A DNA stretch of 64,000 bases from Chloroflexi bacterium UBA6622 (GTDB lineage: Bacteria > Chloroflexota > UBA11872): assembly GCA_002433065.1 (NCBI GenBank), contig DJHK01000001.1:1-64000 (forward strand), in the 5' to 3' direction. How positions within the stretch are numbered: the stretch's first letter is position 1; each line of letters opens with the position of its first letter. The notes under the pieces were generated by a model that made no database searches, was not told where the DNA came from, and saw only the letters and a program-made list of their open reading frames with translations. Both the position numbers and the translations under genes were made by a program. Positions 7,945-18,600 of this stretch are shown here, one piece after another.

Positions 7945-10737
7945 TTGTTCACTCAAAAGGCATACGCCGAAATAACAAAGAGACACGGCAAGTTAGCCTC
8001 CCTTCCAAGACAGCTGCCCAGGGAATTCGTAGCGCTATTGGTTGGCGCGGTTGTCGTCGGAATCACCTGGTCACCAATGCTCACGACAGGCGGCGACCAT
8101 TTAAACCGTGATCTTTCATATCCACTGACTATTGAAGCCTTCATCGCCGACTTCTTCCCGATCATCGCGTCAGACGGTCTTCCAGCTTTTCCCCATCTTT
8201 CGATGGGGCCAACGATGGTCGGTAGCGCCCTCATTGGTGGAATGGCACGTGCGAGTACGGGAACACTGCTGGGACTGATCGTGTTTGTTCATGCCCTTCT
8301 AGCATTCGCAGCTGCATTTTGGGCATTCGGCTATATGGCTAATAGGAAAATAGCCTCAGAAAACAGTCTGCTCATTGGCCGTGTCGTTGCCGGCATCACA
8401 TATGCCGTTAATCCGTGGATTCTAGGTCGAATAGAACATCTCGGTCTTGCTATGGGATATGCGATTTTCCCTGCCGCGATGGCCATGACTCTGCATGCGT
8501 ATCGTCGCGGTTCAGCGAGACGAGCAGTCCTGGCTGGCGGGATATTTGCATTCGTAGCTGCAAGCCCACACGTCTTGCTTGCATCTGTCGTCATAGTTGG
8601 CAGCTTGGTGACCACTCGCCTCATAACCCTTCCTAACGAACGTCGTCGCACACTAGCCCTCACGACAATCACGGTAGGTGCTACAGCTCTATTCACTTCC
8701 TTCGCATGGATCCCGATAGCAGCCTCTACCATCCACGCAGGATCTATACCAAGAGCGCTGGCCGCAGCGACCGGTGACATAGCTGTTGGAAATTCAACAA
8801 TTTCCTGGATTGATGCCCTGACCCTATCAGCGAATCCTCAATGGTCCACAGAGTTAGGGGCTCTAGGCACCGGAAGACTCGCCTGGCGGGTAGCCGGACT
8901 GATGATGGCAGCAAGCATGATATTTGCAGCTGTATGGCGTCCGACACGCCGGGGGGCAATACCACTCGTAGTTAGTGCCGTGACCGTAATGTTGTTTATC
9001 GGGTTGACTCAGCATCCTGCATCTCATGGGTGGCTCGAGTCCGCTGTGGGGACGTTCCCAGGCAGCCGTGGCCTACGAGAACCGGATAAGTATTCCGGCC
9101 TTATCGCCTTGGCTATCGCGGCATCCCTCGGTTCCATCGCAATGTTCCTTGCGAACCGATGGGCCAATACCAAAAGCCTCGACCGCCTCACGATTTCGAT
9201 TCTAGGTGGACTGCTGTCAATCACCTTCGTGGCCTGGATTATTCCTGCCGAAAAACATTTCCTGTGGGGACATGCCACAGGCGTCTGGACACCAATACAT
9301 CTTGATCCCGGATACCGACAGGGGATGGATTTCATTCGAGAAGAACATCCACAACCTCAGCGCATCCTGATCTTCGAGCAGGACGAGCGTCGACCATACT
9401 GGGATCCAGATCGGGTCTTACGACCTTTAGTGACCCGATCTCTCAGCCCCCTTCAGGTCACAGGGAGCCGAACAATCTCCACGGTTAAACCCCTCGCGCT
9501 CGTCCAGTCGCTGACCGAAACATCTCTGACCGCTGCGATCTCCGCATATCAGGCCGACCGAACCCTCGTCGTAACCGATACGAAAGAAGGACAGGAGTTG
9601 CGTGATCGGCTTGCAGACCTCGAGCAGTTCAAACTGTTGTACCAAAACAATGTGCTTGCCTACTTCGAATTTAGACATCAGCCATCCCCTTCTGGTCACA
9701 ACACGCCCTGGGCATCAGTGACTGGAATTCGGGGCTTAGCCACAGGGAACGCGACAAGTCTTGTTGTCGACGTCGCACCGAACACCTGTAGCAGGAGCAG
9801 TCTTTCTGAAGTCCCACCTGCGGCCCCTGGAACGGATGGACGCGCTGTTGCCCTTGCCTGCCACCCATCCGAATCCTTCGTGAACATAAGGACCTCTGCG
9901 AATACCTCACAGGATTGGGAGTATGCAGATGGCACGCCATCCGGATTCCGACGATGGCTGGCAACCCTCAAGGTCGAAAACCTTCGTGTTATGGATCTTG
10001 ATTACGGCCTCGGCATGTCGTGGATCCGCCGAGATGAAAGCACCGTCAAGAGTTCACCGCTCCTTATTCGCATTCCGGTTGAGCCAACAGGACACCGTGA
10101 GATTTATGCGCGGGTGCTCGTAGGCTCGAATGTTGCCCACCTTGAAATGCGTCTACGAGGGTCTTCTGCTTCTTCGAACACGCTAGACATATCAGACACG
10201 GGTCCCCCACGGCTCGTCTGGGTTCCTGTGGGATCTGTCACTGACCCGGGCAACGAACCAGTAACTCTTGAAATAACCGCAGGACACGGCTTCGCTGCCA
10301 TAAACACGATCGCAGTAAGCGATCAACCGTTGAAACCATCGCGGCCAGGACATAGCTACCCCAGTTATTTGGGGAGGTACATCCCCGGATCGGATGGGAC
10401 AACTTCCCATCGTCATCGTGTCCACGTAACGCAGGCACCCGCTATAGTGACTCTCGGATTTCCATACGATTCGGGATGGATAGCATCAACCTCCTTGGGA
10501 TCTTTCTCAGCCCTGCCTGTCGGAGGCGGATTATCAGGATTCCTCATCGAGGACACGGATACCGTTGAAATAGATGTCGACTACGTGTTCCAACCCTGGT
10601 ATTTCGCAGGCATTGTCGTCTCTGTGCTAGCACTGATCACGGCAATGATTTATCTGAGCTGGCCACTCCAACAGCCCATCCGAAACAACCTCAACCGGAC
10701 GAGACCGCCTATCTTCCGATCCCCAAACCAATACTGA
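7945..10737 (+). CDS. 930-residue polytopic membrane protein, GT-C-like
   Basis: Not recognised to a named family with certainty. Residues ~30-430 hold many hydrophobic helices; ~430-885 is a polar, beta-rich presumably extracytoplasmic part; a last helix at about 890-912 is followed by a short basic tail. The motif region FPGSRGLREPDKYSG corresponds in place to the RSPWFKF region of the three giant paralogues on the other strand, and the overall plan is like GT-C glycosyltransferases or YfhO/arabinofuranosyltransferase-like proteins. The start is weak: an in-frame TAG at 7942 makes the TTG at 7945 the first possible codon, and no ribosome binding site is visible. A surface-glycan transfer or assembly role is inferred from layout and neighbours. 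Confidence 0.75.
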   Translation: MFTQKAYAEITKRHGKLASLPRQLPREFVALLVGAVVVGITWSPMLTTGGDHLNRDLSYPLTIEAFIADFFPIIASDGLPAFPHLSMGPTMVGSALIGGMARASTGTLLGLIVFVHALLAFAAAFWAFGYMANRKIASENSLLIGRVVAGITYAVNPWILGRIEHLGLAMGYAIFPAAMAMTLHAYRRGSARRAVLAGGIFAFVAASPHVLLASVVIVGSLVTTRLITLPNERRRTLALTTITVGATALFTSFAWIPIAASTIHAGSIPRALAAATGDIAVGNSTISWIDALTLSANPQWSTELGALGTGRLAWRVAGLMMAASMIFAAVWRPTRRGAIPLVVSAVTVMLFIGLTQHPASHGWLESAVGTFPGSRGLREPDKYSGLIALAIAASLGSIAMFLANRWANTKSLDRLTISILGGLLSITFVAWIIPAEKHFLWGHATGVWTPIHLDPGYRQGMDFIREEHPQPQRILIFEQDERRPYWDPDRVLRPLVTRSLSPLQVTGSRTISTVKPLALVQSLTETSLTAAISAYQADRTLVVTDTKEGQELRDRLADLEQFKLLYQNNVLAYFEFRHQPSPSGHNTPWASVTGIRGLATGNATSLVVDVAPNTCSRSSLSEVPPAAPGTDGRAVALACHPSESFVNIRTSANTSQDWEYADGTPSGFRRWLATLKVENLRVMDLDYGLGMSWIRRDESTVKSSPLLIRIPVEPTGHREIYARVLVGSNVAHLEMRLRGSSASSNTLDISDTGPPRLVWVPVGSVTDPGNEPVTLEITAGHGFAAINTIAVSDQPLKPSRPGHSYPSYLGRYIPGSDGTTSHRHRVHVTQAPAIVTLGFPYDSGWIASTSLGSFSALPVGGGLSGFLIEDTDTVEIDVDYVFQPWYFAGIVVSVLALITAMIYLSWPLQQPIRNNLNRTRPPIFRSPNQY

Positions 10738-10915
10738 ATCACGGCTCGCCCTTAGCTAGGCTATATCAACACCAAATCTCTTTGGCCCAGAACGAGTGGC
10801 AAATGACTGCGAAATCATGCACTACTCCTACAAGCGGGTTGACCGGCAATGGCATGATTACGCTGACAGATCCACCAGCTCGAAAAACATTCGGTGAGAT
10901 CCATGGAACACCCTA

Positions 10916-11959
10916 ATGCCTAAATCCCAACGTCTGATCTCAGTTATTGTTCCTGTACACAATGAAGCTGCGAACGTGCCGAAGGTCGCTCGGGAAGTCG
11001 AAGAGGCACTCCGGGATTTCCGGTTCGAACTGGTCTTTGTCGACGACGGATCCACGGATCAAACGATCGTTGAACTTGAAAATCTTTCGCAGTCAAAGGA
11101 CCACGTTCGCTTTCTTGAACTCGCACGAAACTATGGTCAGTCAGCAGCCCTTGATGCCGGTATCAAGCAATCCTTGGGAGAAATTGTTGTCACGCTTGAT
11201 GGCGATCTTCAAAACGACCCTGCGGATATTCCAAGAATGATCGCGAAGTTAGACGAAGGCTTTGAGGTCGTAAACGGATGGCGGCAGCAGCGTGCGGGCT
11301 CGTGGTGGCGAAGGCGATTGCCCTCGACAATCGCGAATTGGCTCATCGGAAGGATCGTGGGCTCTCAGGTTCGTGATAACGGCTGTGGGCTAAAGGTCTT
11401 TGATCGAACGCTAGCAAGTGAACTCCAACTATATGGTGATGGTCATCGGATGATCCTGGCACAAGCCCATCATCTCGGAGCAAGGATCATAGAAGTCCCA
11501 ATAACCGACCGCCCACGCCTACACGGACAGTCCAAGTACGGTCTATCACGAACCTATAAGGTGATCCTGGATCTCATTGCCCTTCAATTCATGGCCTCCC
11601 AAGGTACGAAACCGATCCGATTGATCGGAGGAACTGGTCTTGCCATGGTGGTAAGCGCATTTACCGTTGCCCTAGGCCTGCTGATATGGCGTCTGGGGGG
11701 AGGGGGTTTTATTGTCCAAAGTCCCCTCACCATGTTGGCAGGCGTACTCTTAATCGTTGGGGTTCAGCTCATTCTTCTTGGACTTGTCGCGGAATTAATT
11801 GTTCGGCTTTATCAACACTCCGACAACACCGTCCCGTACCGGATCCGACGACACAGCCAAGCATCGAGCGAACATCCTCCTGACAAACCGTCGATCCCTA
11901 GTCCCCCTGCGGGTGAAAAGACTCCGTCGACCTCCGCTGAAACACAACCCAGCCGATAG
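10916..11959 (+). CDS. Polyprenol-phosphate glycosyltransferase, GT2 (DPM1/GtrB/ArnC-like) with C-terminal membrane helices
   Basis: 347 residues. N-terminal ISVIVPVHNEAANV, FVDDGSTDQT and VTLDGDLQNDPADIP are textbook GT2 motifs, and ARNYGQSAALDAGI and DNGCGLKVFDR match the GtrB/ArnC/DPM1 subgroup. Residues ~235-315 form two hydrophobic helices, followed by a Pro/Ser-rich hydrophilic tail. The family moves a sugar from a nucleotide donor to undecaprenyl or another polyprenyl phosphate in the inner leaflet, giving the donor that GT-C enzymes use outside. That fits the neighbouring giant membrane proteins. The last 62 bases overlap the end of the convergent gene at 11898. Confidence 0.9.
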   Translation: MPKSQRLISVIVPVHNEAANVPKVAREVEEALRDFRFELVFVDDGSTDQTIVELENLSQSKDHVRFLELARNYGQSAALDAGIKQSLGEIVVTLDGDLQNDPADIPRMIAKLDEGFEVVNGWRQQRAGSWWRRRLPSTIANWLIGRIVGSQVRDNGCGLKVFDRTLASELQLYGDGHRMILAQAHHLGARIIEVPITDRPRLHGQSKYGLSRTYKVILDLIALQFMASQGTKPIRLIGGTGLAMVVSAFTVALGLLIWRLGGGGFIVQSPLTMLAGVLLIVGVQLILLGLVAELIVRLYQHSDNTVPYRIRRHSQASSEHPPDKPSIPSPPAGEKTPSTSAETQPSR

Positions 11960-14900
11960 CGACCATCATCAACGATATTGCGGACACGAGGACCGAAATC
12001 GTAAAGGCCGGCTGGACCGAAAATTCCACCGTCACGTGCTGCACACCAGGCTGATGCACCCAGAATCCATTGGCATAACCATCAACCTTAATGTGGTCTA
12101 AACGCTCACCGTCAATAGACGCTTCCCAATCCGGGTGAAACGATTCATTAAAGACGAGAAGGTATGGAGCCTGTCCTTCCACAACCAGCTGATATCCAGA
12201 CGGGCTTTCCTCCAGCACACGAACTGAAGCGGTTGCCTCCCGCACGGGATTCGTGGATGTTGGATCGAGCACCACCACGTATTCTTCTTGCCCTTGCTGC
12301 GCAATTTCAATCCGCAAATCACGGCTGAGATTGATTGCACCGCGGTACACCCCGAGCTGACCAGGGTCTCCTGAAGACAAACGTTTCGATTTCCCGTTAA
12401 CAAGAATCCCAAGTTCTGGAGGAGCCCCTCCAGGTATTCCGGCTTCGCCTAACGGCTCCATAAGCACTGTCAGACTGGCTTGCCCAGAGGCCGGAATCCG
12501 AGGCTCAAAAACAAAGCGGCCATTGCCAATCTGTGGCGTTTGCTCTACAGCAAATGCCACGTTCTCACCATCACGAACATCCGATTGAAACGGCGTATAA
12601 AACCCAACTGCGTTCTCGCCAGGATTCAACCGTACACCAGTAACTCGAATCGTCTGCACCTGGTCAGCCTTAACCTCCTCAAGACTCACCAGCTCCTCGT
12701 TCACATACACATAGAACGTTCGGTCCCGCGCATACGAAAACACTCGGAGGTGGAGTTCTGCAGCCGCTCCTGCATCAGATCGATTTGACACCATAAAGTG
12801 CGGGCCATGCTGGGACTTAACCCACCGCCACTCTACCCCCGGAGTTAGTTCTTCTCGACGTCCCCACTCCTCGTCATCACCAACCCCGATTGTTAATGAC
12901 GCAGAACTCACTAACTCAGAATCAACGGTACCAGACGACGTGTCAAACACCCAGATCCCGTCTGATCCCGAAACCTGATCTCGTCCGCCCAGACGAATAG
13001 TCAAGGCGTTCCCATCCACGAAAACCGGGTCGGCAGGTACAGTCGCGATTCCCTCGAGCAGCCCGATCTCCACCAATCGAGCAAAAATCCTTGCATCTTC
13101 CGTCGAAAGTACGGCGAGACCATCAGGTATCCAGAATCGCTGCGTCACCCTATCGACGGTATAGACATCCCAGTATCCAAATGTTCGGTCCAACACCATA
13201 CCCGCCTGTTGTGACAATAGCTGCGTTACATGCTCAGGGGAGTCGTCAGTTCGATAGCCCGTACCTTGGTAGAAGTCATATCGGACATCCCGCTCATGCA
13301 CCACAGTGTCGATACCTAGGCGAGCTGCCAGACGACCGGCCGAGACTGAACGGTGATCTAAGAGATCAGACTCAAGCTGTTTCACCAAGGCTCCTGCTGG
13401 ACTTGGAGCACCCTGCGTGACTTTCATGCGGTTTGTCGATCCTGCAAACATCACAGGTCTCGTTGTCATCCACTGTATATAGGAGCCAAATCCCGTGTAG
13501 CCCCAATCACTCAACCAAGGACTATCTCCTGGCACCGAAAGGATTCGAAAGGAGTCATCCTGACTATCCAACCATGTGCCCGCAGCTCGCACATAGGAAG
13601 GCGGCGTCACATGATTTGGATTGAGGAATGTTCGCTCATCCTCAGTCGCAAAAAACAAGCCCAGCGTGAGCGGGTACGCCAAGACAGGACCTAAGATCAC
13701 CGCGAACAGCATCGTGCTTCCGGCGGCAACTATTGTGCTCCGACGAGCCTCCAGCCGCAGCATTCGCTGGAAACTTCTTGTCCAGGCACGCACGAGAACT
13801 GGAGCTGCCAGGCCAATAAGAACCGCATATCCAATGACCGTGAACAGCGTGAACTTAAACCAGGGGCTACGAAACAACCAGGCCCCAGGTACATGCTCCA
13901 CGACCCAGACATATACATCACCCCATGGCGCATTCAGACCTGCCCCGAGTACAAGACCGAGACCTGCTAGCCCGACAAAGAAATGCTTGAAACGACCCCG
14001 ACCTAAAACGACACCAGCGATCACGACTGCAACAAATACCCACCCACCAAAAATAATCATGGGATGAGAGGTGTACGTCTCAGCATACGTGCGGTAGGGA
14101 TCAACAAGACCTTGAAACCACGTCCAGTCCCCATGCAGCCGAACCACATTGGTCAACGATGTATAAAGGCTTTGTCCTTCAAGAAATTGCCTGCTCACAC
14201 CCCTAAACATGTCGACATCACTGGTCTTCGTAACCACGCCCAGACCACGAAGTTCCGGCACAATCCAGAAAGCATTGATGGCCACCCACACAACAGACGC
14301 CGCGGCCGCAGATACGCCAATACGGACAGCCCGAGCCCAATGCCTTCGCACCACCATTGCGGTCGCTGCCGTAGCAATGAACATAGGCAGCACAGCCATC
14401 GCAGCGACCATCTCGGTAACGTTGTTACCAATTGGAGCCGCCAGGATCGACACGAGACCCGTCGCACACACTGCTCGTGCATAGTCAGCGTCGCGACTCA
14501 CAGTTCGGATCCAATATGCAAGTGCGAAAGGCAACACCGCGACTGCCGCGATCATCGGTTCCTTGTATCCCATCCAGTTCGAGATGATCCACAAATTAAA
14601 CATGTAGAACAACACCGCTGCGAGACGCGAAATTCGCTGCCATGGCCCTTCATAAACCGCTGCCATGAGGGTGTACATGGCAAAACCAGGAAGCGTAAAC
14701 CAGAACACAAACTGAGCAGCCTGTGCTATGACGGGCGACACCCCCAAAGCCTGTAACGCCGCCGCTATAAACAGGGTGACAAATCTTCCTGAATCGAGAA
14801 TCGCCGGAGCTCCAGTTCCGACCTGATCATTCCAAATGAACCAGAACCTTATGAACTCGGTCCAATTTGGGGGCACCATTAAATCCTCGGAATTAAGAAG

Positions 14901-15026
14901 CGCTCCTTCCCTGAACCACAAGAGGGGCGTGAGACCGAAAACAAGAATCGCCACGTAGTCGAGCCGATGAGATGTTGTCCAGCCTCGTCGAATCATCGAA
15001 ACCGCCGAACCTCCACGCTGCCGCAC
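11898..15026 (-). CDS. Giant surface-glycan membrane protein, paralogue 1 (1042 residues)
   Basis: N-half (to ~430) has about a dozen hydrophobic segments, including PLLWFREGALLNSEDLMVPP after the first helix and AWLFRSPWFKFTLFT near residue 385. The middle (~440-1000) is polar and beta-rich; it ends with VFNESFHPDWEAS and VDGYANGFWV, then a final helix and a short basic tail. This ending is like YfhO-type proteins, and the N-half recalls DUF3367/arabinofuranosyltransferase-type GT-C enzymes; no named orthologue is recognised. The GTG at 15026 has AGGTG eight bases upstream; an ATG at 14996 is the alternative. It is last in the minus-strand block, 34 bases after paralogue 2, and its end overlaps the convergent GT2 gene by 62 bases. 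Confidence 0.8.
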   Translation of the reverse strand: MRQRGGSAVSMIRRGWTTSHRLDYVAILVFGLTPLLWFREGALLNSEDLMVPPNWTEFIRFWFIWNDQVGTGAPAILDSGRFVTLFIAAALQALGVSPVIAQAAQFVFWFTLPGFAMYTLMAAVYEGPWQRISRLAAVLFYMFNLWIISNWMGYKEPMIAAVAVLPFALAYWIRTVSRDADYARAVCATGLVSILAAPIGNNVTEMVAAMAVLPMFIATAATAMVVRRHWARAVRIGVSAAAASVVWVAINAFWIVPELRGLGVVTKTSDVDMFRGVSRQFLEGQSLYTSLTNVVRLHGDWTWFQGLVDPYRTYAETYTSHPMIIFGGWVFVAVVIAGVVLGRGRFKHFFVGLAGLGLVLGAGLNAPWGDVYVWVVEHVPGAWLFRSPWFKFTLFTVIGYAVLIGLAAPVLVRAWTRSFQRMLRLEARRSTIVAAGSTMLFAVILGPVLAYPLTLGLFFATEDERTFLNPNHVTPPSYVRAAGTWLDSQDDSFRILSVPGDSPWLSDWGYTGFGSYIQWMTTRPVMFAGSTNRMKVTQGAPSPAGALVKQLESDLLDHRSVSAGRLAARLGIDTVVHERDVRYDFYQGTGYRTDDSPEHVTQLLSQQAGMVLDRTFGYWDVYTVDRVTQRFWIPDGLAVLSTEDARIFARLVEIGLLEGIATVPADPVFVDGNALTIRLGGRDQVSGSDGIWVFDTSSGTVDSELVSSASLTIGVGDDEEWGRREELTPGVEWRWVKSQHGPHFMVSNRSDAGAAAELHLRVFSYARDRTFYVYVNEELVSLEEVKADQVQTIRVTGVRLNPGENAVGFYTPFQSDVRDGENVAFAVEQTPQIGNGRFVFEPRIPASGQASLTVLMEPLGEAGIPGGAPPELGILVNGKSKRLSSGDPGQLGVYRGAINLSRDLRIEIAQQGQEEYVVVLDPTSTNPVREATASVRVLEESPSGYQLVVEGQAPYLLVFNESFHPDWEASIDGERLDHIKVDGYANGFWVHQPGVQHVTVEFSVQPAFTISVLVSAISLMMVAIGWVVFQRRSTESFHPQGD

Positions 15027-15060
15027 ATGGGTTTCACCTGAGAATCGTCTCCGCCATCGT

Positions 15061-18000
15061 TCATCTCGAAGTTAGTCGACGGAGCCGCGTCCACACACGA
15101 GTTCCAAGCACTCCCATGGCCGCAACGACAAACACCACCACGCCTCCAACCGATATCGCGGCTCCCCAAAGAAATAGGCGTTGAGGTACGAACTCAATGC
15201 TCACGTTATACACACCAGCAGCCGGGATCTTGTATCCATTTGCAAAACCGTTCACCACATGATGTTGGAGGACCTGGCCCTCAGTGGTCGCCTCCCACCG
15301 TGGGTCATACGACTCGCCAAAGACCAAGGTACCTGGTCCTGCCGTGACCACTCGAAGCCGCATGGACGACGGATCGCGGTGTTGCACATCCACCATGGTC
15401 GGAGAATTCGTACGACCAGAGGAAAGCGTTTTCGGTACAACACGAACCACATACTGTTCAGCTTTTTGCTGGTGGATCGCGAGTTGCTGAGTGCCAACCA
15501 AGAGGTTTAACGGAAGCTCAAAGGTCCTCTCGCCCAATCGGTCCCTCGAAGTAAGTTCCAGTGGTCGACCATCGAGGGTCGCGCTGACCGCATCGACATC
15601 ACCGTCAGGACCATATGATCGAATACTTAACAGATGCGGCCCCGGCACATGAGTCTCCAGTGGAAATTCGTATACCAAACGCCCAGCACGAAGCGAATCT
15701 TCTCGAACCGCAAACGTCAGTTGGCGATCGCCGACTGGCGTACCGCCAAACGGCGAATAGAACCAGACTACGTTTTCACCAGGCTGAAGCTCGACCGCAC
15801 GAAGCAACACATCAACCGACCGATCCCCTGGGATTCGACCAAGAAATTGTTGCTCCTCGTTAACGTATACGTATAGGTCACGAGGCGTCTCATGCGACCG
15901 CACCTTGAACACAACGTTCGTTAATGTCGTGGTCTCATATTGATTCTCAATCGTCAAGGCCCGCTTGCCATCTCCATTGAGCCATCGCCACGCATCTCCA
16001 TCCACTAGCTCAGTCGTCGGCAAGTTTTCAGCAAACGCCATCCAAACCACCCGTTCTTCCGCATCCAACGGCGCGGTCACCGGACGGGCACCGCGTTCGG
16101 TAGAAGCCACGTATGACACCGGGACGGTACCGCTCCGAAGAAGTTTGGTGGTGGCCTCGACAAGTTCGCGAGGAATATGGGCCGGCACTACAACTAGTTC
16201 CGCCGCTACACTCACATCCAACGCACCGTCGAGTCGGTGGGCACCGGAAGCCAGATCGAAATCCCCCAGATGAACCCAGAACGAGGTGCCAGGAAACGAC
16301 TCCTGCGAAAGGTCCACACTAGTCCCATCAATCTGCAGTTGCCCTGAAGGAAACTGGCCTCTTCGCCGTGCCTTGAGAAAAACTGAATGTGTGCCCGGCG
16401 CATCGATATGGAACGTTACTGGCGCTCCCCGCTTGGGAACTCCATATCGGTACCTCGATGGAACCTCCGCAAGGGCTAGTTCTTCTGCGCCACTCTCGAA
16501 CAAAACAATGCTGTCCAGATCAGGAGACGTGAGCGCAGCGGAAACACCACGCGGCGGTTCACGATCGGTAAATATCAGGGCAGGCGCTTCAAGAAATGAT
16601 GACCCAATCAGCATTGGTAGTACGTCGAGACCCCCAGCGACCACGACGTGTTGATCAGTGGCATACGTGTGCGGAAGAGACGACGTCACTGGATAGATAT
16701 CCCAGGTTCCAAAAGTCATCGGATCCCCAACACCCAATTGTCGACGGAGGCGCTCCCGGACCCATGCCGGATCATCCGTATCCCCCGCGTAGAGCCAATG
16801 CTTAATGTCTGTCTCATGGCTGATATGGCGAACCGCCATAAGCTTCAAAAGTTCGTCAGCCCGTCTAGTCTTGTCCCCATAGATGGCGTCATACGTCACC
16901 GCATTCAAATCAGCGTTCGTGGCTGCCACCAGCGATCCAAACACCGTCGAAAACGCGTAGACCACCGGCGTGGCCCCAAGCTGGGTTAACGGCGGTCCAA
17001 AGCCGTTGTAGCCCCAGGTATTAGACCAGACCGTCGTATCAGGAAGAACCGCTAGACGCCCATCAGAAATCTCCGCGTCTACCCATTGAGAGGCCACATC
17101 AACAAAGGCCGGCACCCGTACACGGTTGTGCGGTAAATAGTCCCGATCGTCATCAGTTGTGAAGATCTTGCCTGTGGTTACTGGGTAGGCATACACCATG
17201 TTGACAGCCATCACTCCAATTACAGGCAACACAACAAGGGCCCCACGAAATCGATACCAGGCTCCGGGAGAAAACGGCCGATCACGAAGACGCACATGCA
17301 GCTGGGCGAATGCCACCCCGACCAACACAGCCACACCGATCGTTGTGATTAAGGTGAACTTAAACCACGGGCTCCGGACAATCCAAAAAGCTGGCACATG
17401 CTCCACAAGCCATAGATAAACCTGGGTCATGGGCTCGTGGGTCCCCATGCTGAGGGCAAACCCGATCACCGCAAAGACCGTAAACAAATGTCGGACGGAC
17501 GGGCCACGAACCACCGAGCCCAGCAATGCCAGCACCGGAACGACCCAGGCCAGCGCCTGCAACACGAAGGTTGACTGGTAGACGGTCGAATGGGCTCGAT
17601 ACGGCTCCTTCCATCCTTGATACCACGTCCAGTCACCCTGAAAGCGCAGCACATTCGGAACAGACGTTGAACTCGAGAGTCCCTGCAACCATGTCGATGC
17701 CAATTCGGCCGTCGCCGTAATTTCCGCACCAGACGTGGCCCGGAGTTGACCGACGAATGGGATGAGCCAGAAGGCATTCACTAGGGCGGCGGTAGACACC
17801 GCCAACACAAAAATGATCCCAACTCGGCAAAGGTACGCAAGCTCGCGCCACCGCCCAGTAAGCACTGGATAAAGAACAAAAACCAGGAGCACCGCACCGA
17901 GAACAACGGCTACAACCGGGGGGTTCACGCCAATCCCAGATCCCCAAAGCGCCACCGGCACAAACAGCAGCACAAACCGACGTAAACCAATACGTCGATC

Positions 18001-18513
18001 AAAAGCGAGAATCAGAAGCGAAATAACGGCCGGAAGAACCGCCTGTGCGCTCAAAACTGCAATATTGAAACCAAGCCAGACGTTTTCCAGGTACAAATTG
18101 AACATGTAAAAACTGGCAGCCACGAGAGCCGCTGGTTTCCAACTATCACCAAATCGGCCACTACCAAAGAGCGTTCGAACCAACAGCACCATGGAAAGGC
18201 CTGGGAGCATGAACCACAGAATCATTACCGCTCGTTGAGCCACAGCAGGCGTTAACCCGATTGCTTGCAACAGCGCTTGCTGGCCGAACACGAGAATGGC
18301 CGTGTGTGCCACGTTATACGGGGTCCCGGTGTTCAGTAGCGGGTTCCAAGAGTGCAAAGACAGATGGAACTGTGCCGGCACCCGGGGCAATGCGGAATCC
18401 TCAGAGATGAGCATGACATCCAAGGGCGCCCAGAAAATCGGCGCAAACCCAAGGATTATGACGACACCCGGGATGGCCCATGACGATTGGAGTAAACGAA
18501 ACAGATGTCTCAT
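15061..18513 (-). CDS. Giant surface-glycan membrane protein, paralogue 2 (about 1150 residues)
   Basis: Same plan as the 11898-15026 and 19953-23585 products. The first helix leads to MLISEDSALPRVPAQF, a polytopic half follows to ~440 with FWIVRSPWFKFTLIT, then a long beta-rich outer part ending VFGESYDPRWEAT and VVNGFANGYKI, and one last helix before an arginine-rich tail. The outer region includes segments such as RDLYVYVNEEQ that have close counterparts in paralogue 1 (RTFYVYVNEEL). The ATG at 18513 is chosen because GAGG sits six bases before it; an ATG at 18519 and a TTG at 18525 are also in frame. Likely role by plan and setting: extracytoplasmic sugar transfer or polymer assembly from lipid-linked donors; catalysis is unproven. 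Confidence 0.8.
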   Translation of the reverse strand: MRHLFRLLQSSWAIPGVVIILGFAPIFWAPLDVMLISEDSALPRVPAQFHLSLHSWNPLLNTGTPYNVAHTAILVFGQQALLQAIGLTPAVAQRAVMILWFMLPGLSMVLLVRTLFGSGRFGDSWKPAALVAASFYMFNLYLENVWLGFNIAVLSAQAVLPAVISLLILAFDRRIGLRRFVLLFVPVALWGSGIGVNPPVVAVVLGAVLLVFVLYPVLTGRWRELAYLCRVGIIFVLAVSTAALVNAFWLIPFVGQLRATSGAEITATAELASTWLQGLSSSTSVPNVLRFQGDWTWYQGWKEPYRAHSTVYQSTFVLQALAWVVPVLALLGSVVRGPSVRHLFTVFAVIGFALSMGTHEPMTQVYLWLVEHVPAFWIVRSPWFKFTLITTIGVAVLVGVAFAQLHVRLRDRPFSPGAWYRFRGALVVLPVIGVMAVNMVYAYPVTTGKIFTTDDDRDYLPHNRVRVPAFVDVASQWVDAEISDGRLAVLPDTTVWSNTWGYNGFGPPLTQLGATPVVYAFSTVFGSLVAATNADLNAVTYDAIYGDKTRRADELLKLMAVRHISHETDIKHWLYAGDTDDPAWVRERLRRQLGVGDPMTFGTWDIYPVTSSLPHTYATDQHVVVAGGLDVLPMLIGSSFLEAPALIFTDREPPRGVSAALTSPDLDSIVLFESGAEELALAEVPSRYRYGVPKRGAPVTFHIDAPGTHSVFLKARRRGQFPSGQLQIDGTSVDLSQESFPGTSFWVHLGDFDLASGAHRLDGALDVSVAAELVVVPAHIPRELVEATTKLLRSGTVPVSYVASTERGARPVTAPLDAEERVVWMAFAENLPTTELVDGDAWRWLNGDGKRALTIENQYETTTLTNVVFKVRSHETPRDLYVYVNEEQQFLGRIPGDRSVDVLLRAVELQPGENVVWFYSPFGGTPVGDRQLTFAVREDSLRAGRLVYEFPLETHVPGPHLLSIRSYGPDGDVDAVSATLDGRPLELTSRDRLGERTFELPLNLLVGTQQLAIHQQKAEQYVVRVVPKTLSSGRTNSPTMVDVQHRDPSSMRLRVVTAGPGTLVFGESYDPRWEATTEGQVLQHHVVNGFANGYKIPAAGVYNVSIEFVPQRLFLWGAAISVGGVVVFVVAAMGVLGTRVWTRLRRLTSR

Positions 18514-18600
18514 AACCATCCTCAAACCCCGAGCATCGCTAGGTCAAAAATACACACGGGCCCACCCCAACAACTGTTTTCGCAGATTCATCTCCAGAAA

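Noticed and set aside
13621..14756. Two long plus-strand frames inside the 1042-residue membrane protein gene
   Set aside because: Arg/His/Pro/Thr-rich translations typical of antisense frames opposite a hydrophobic gene; no domain is recognisable.
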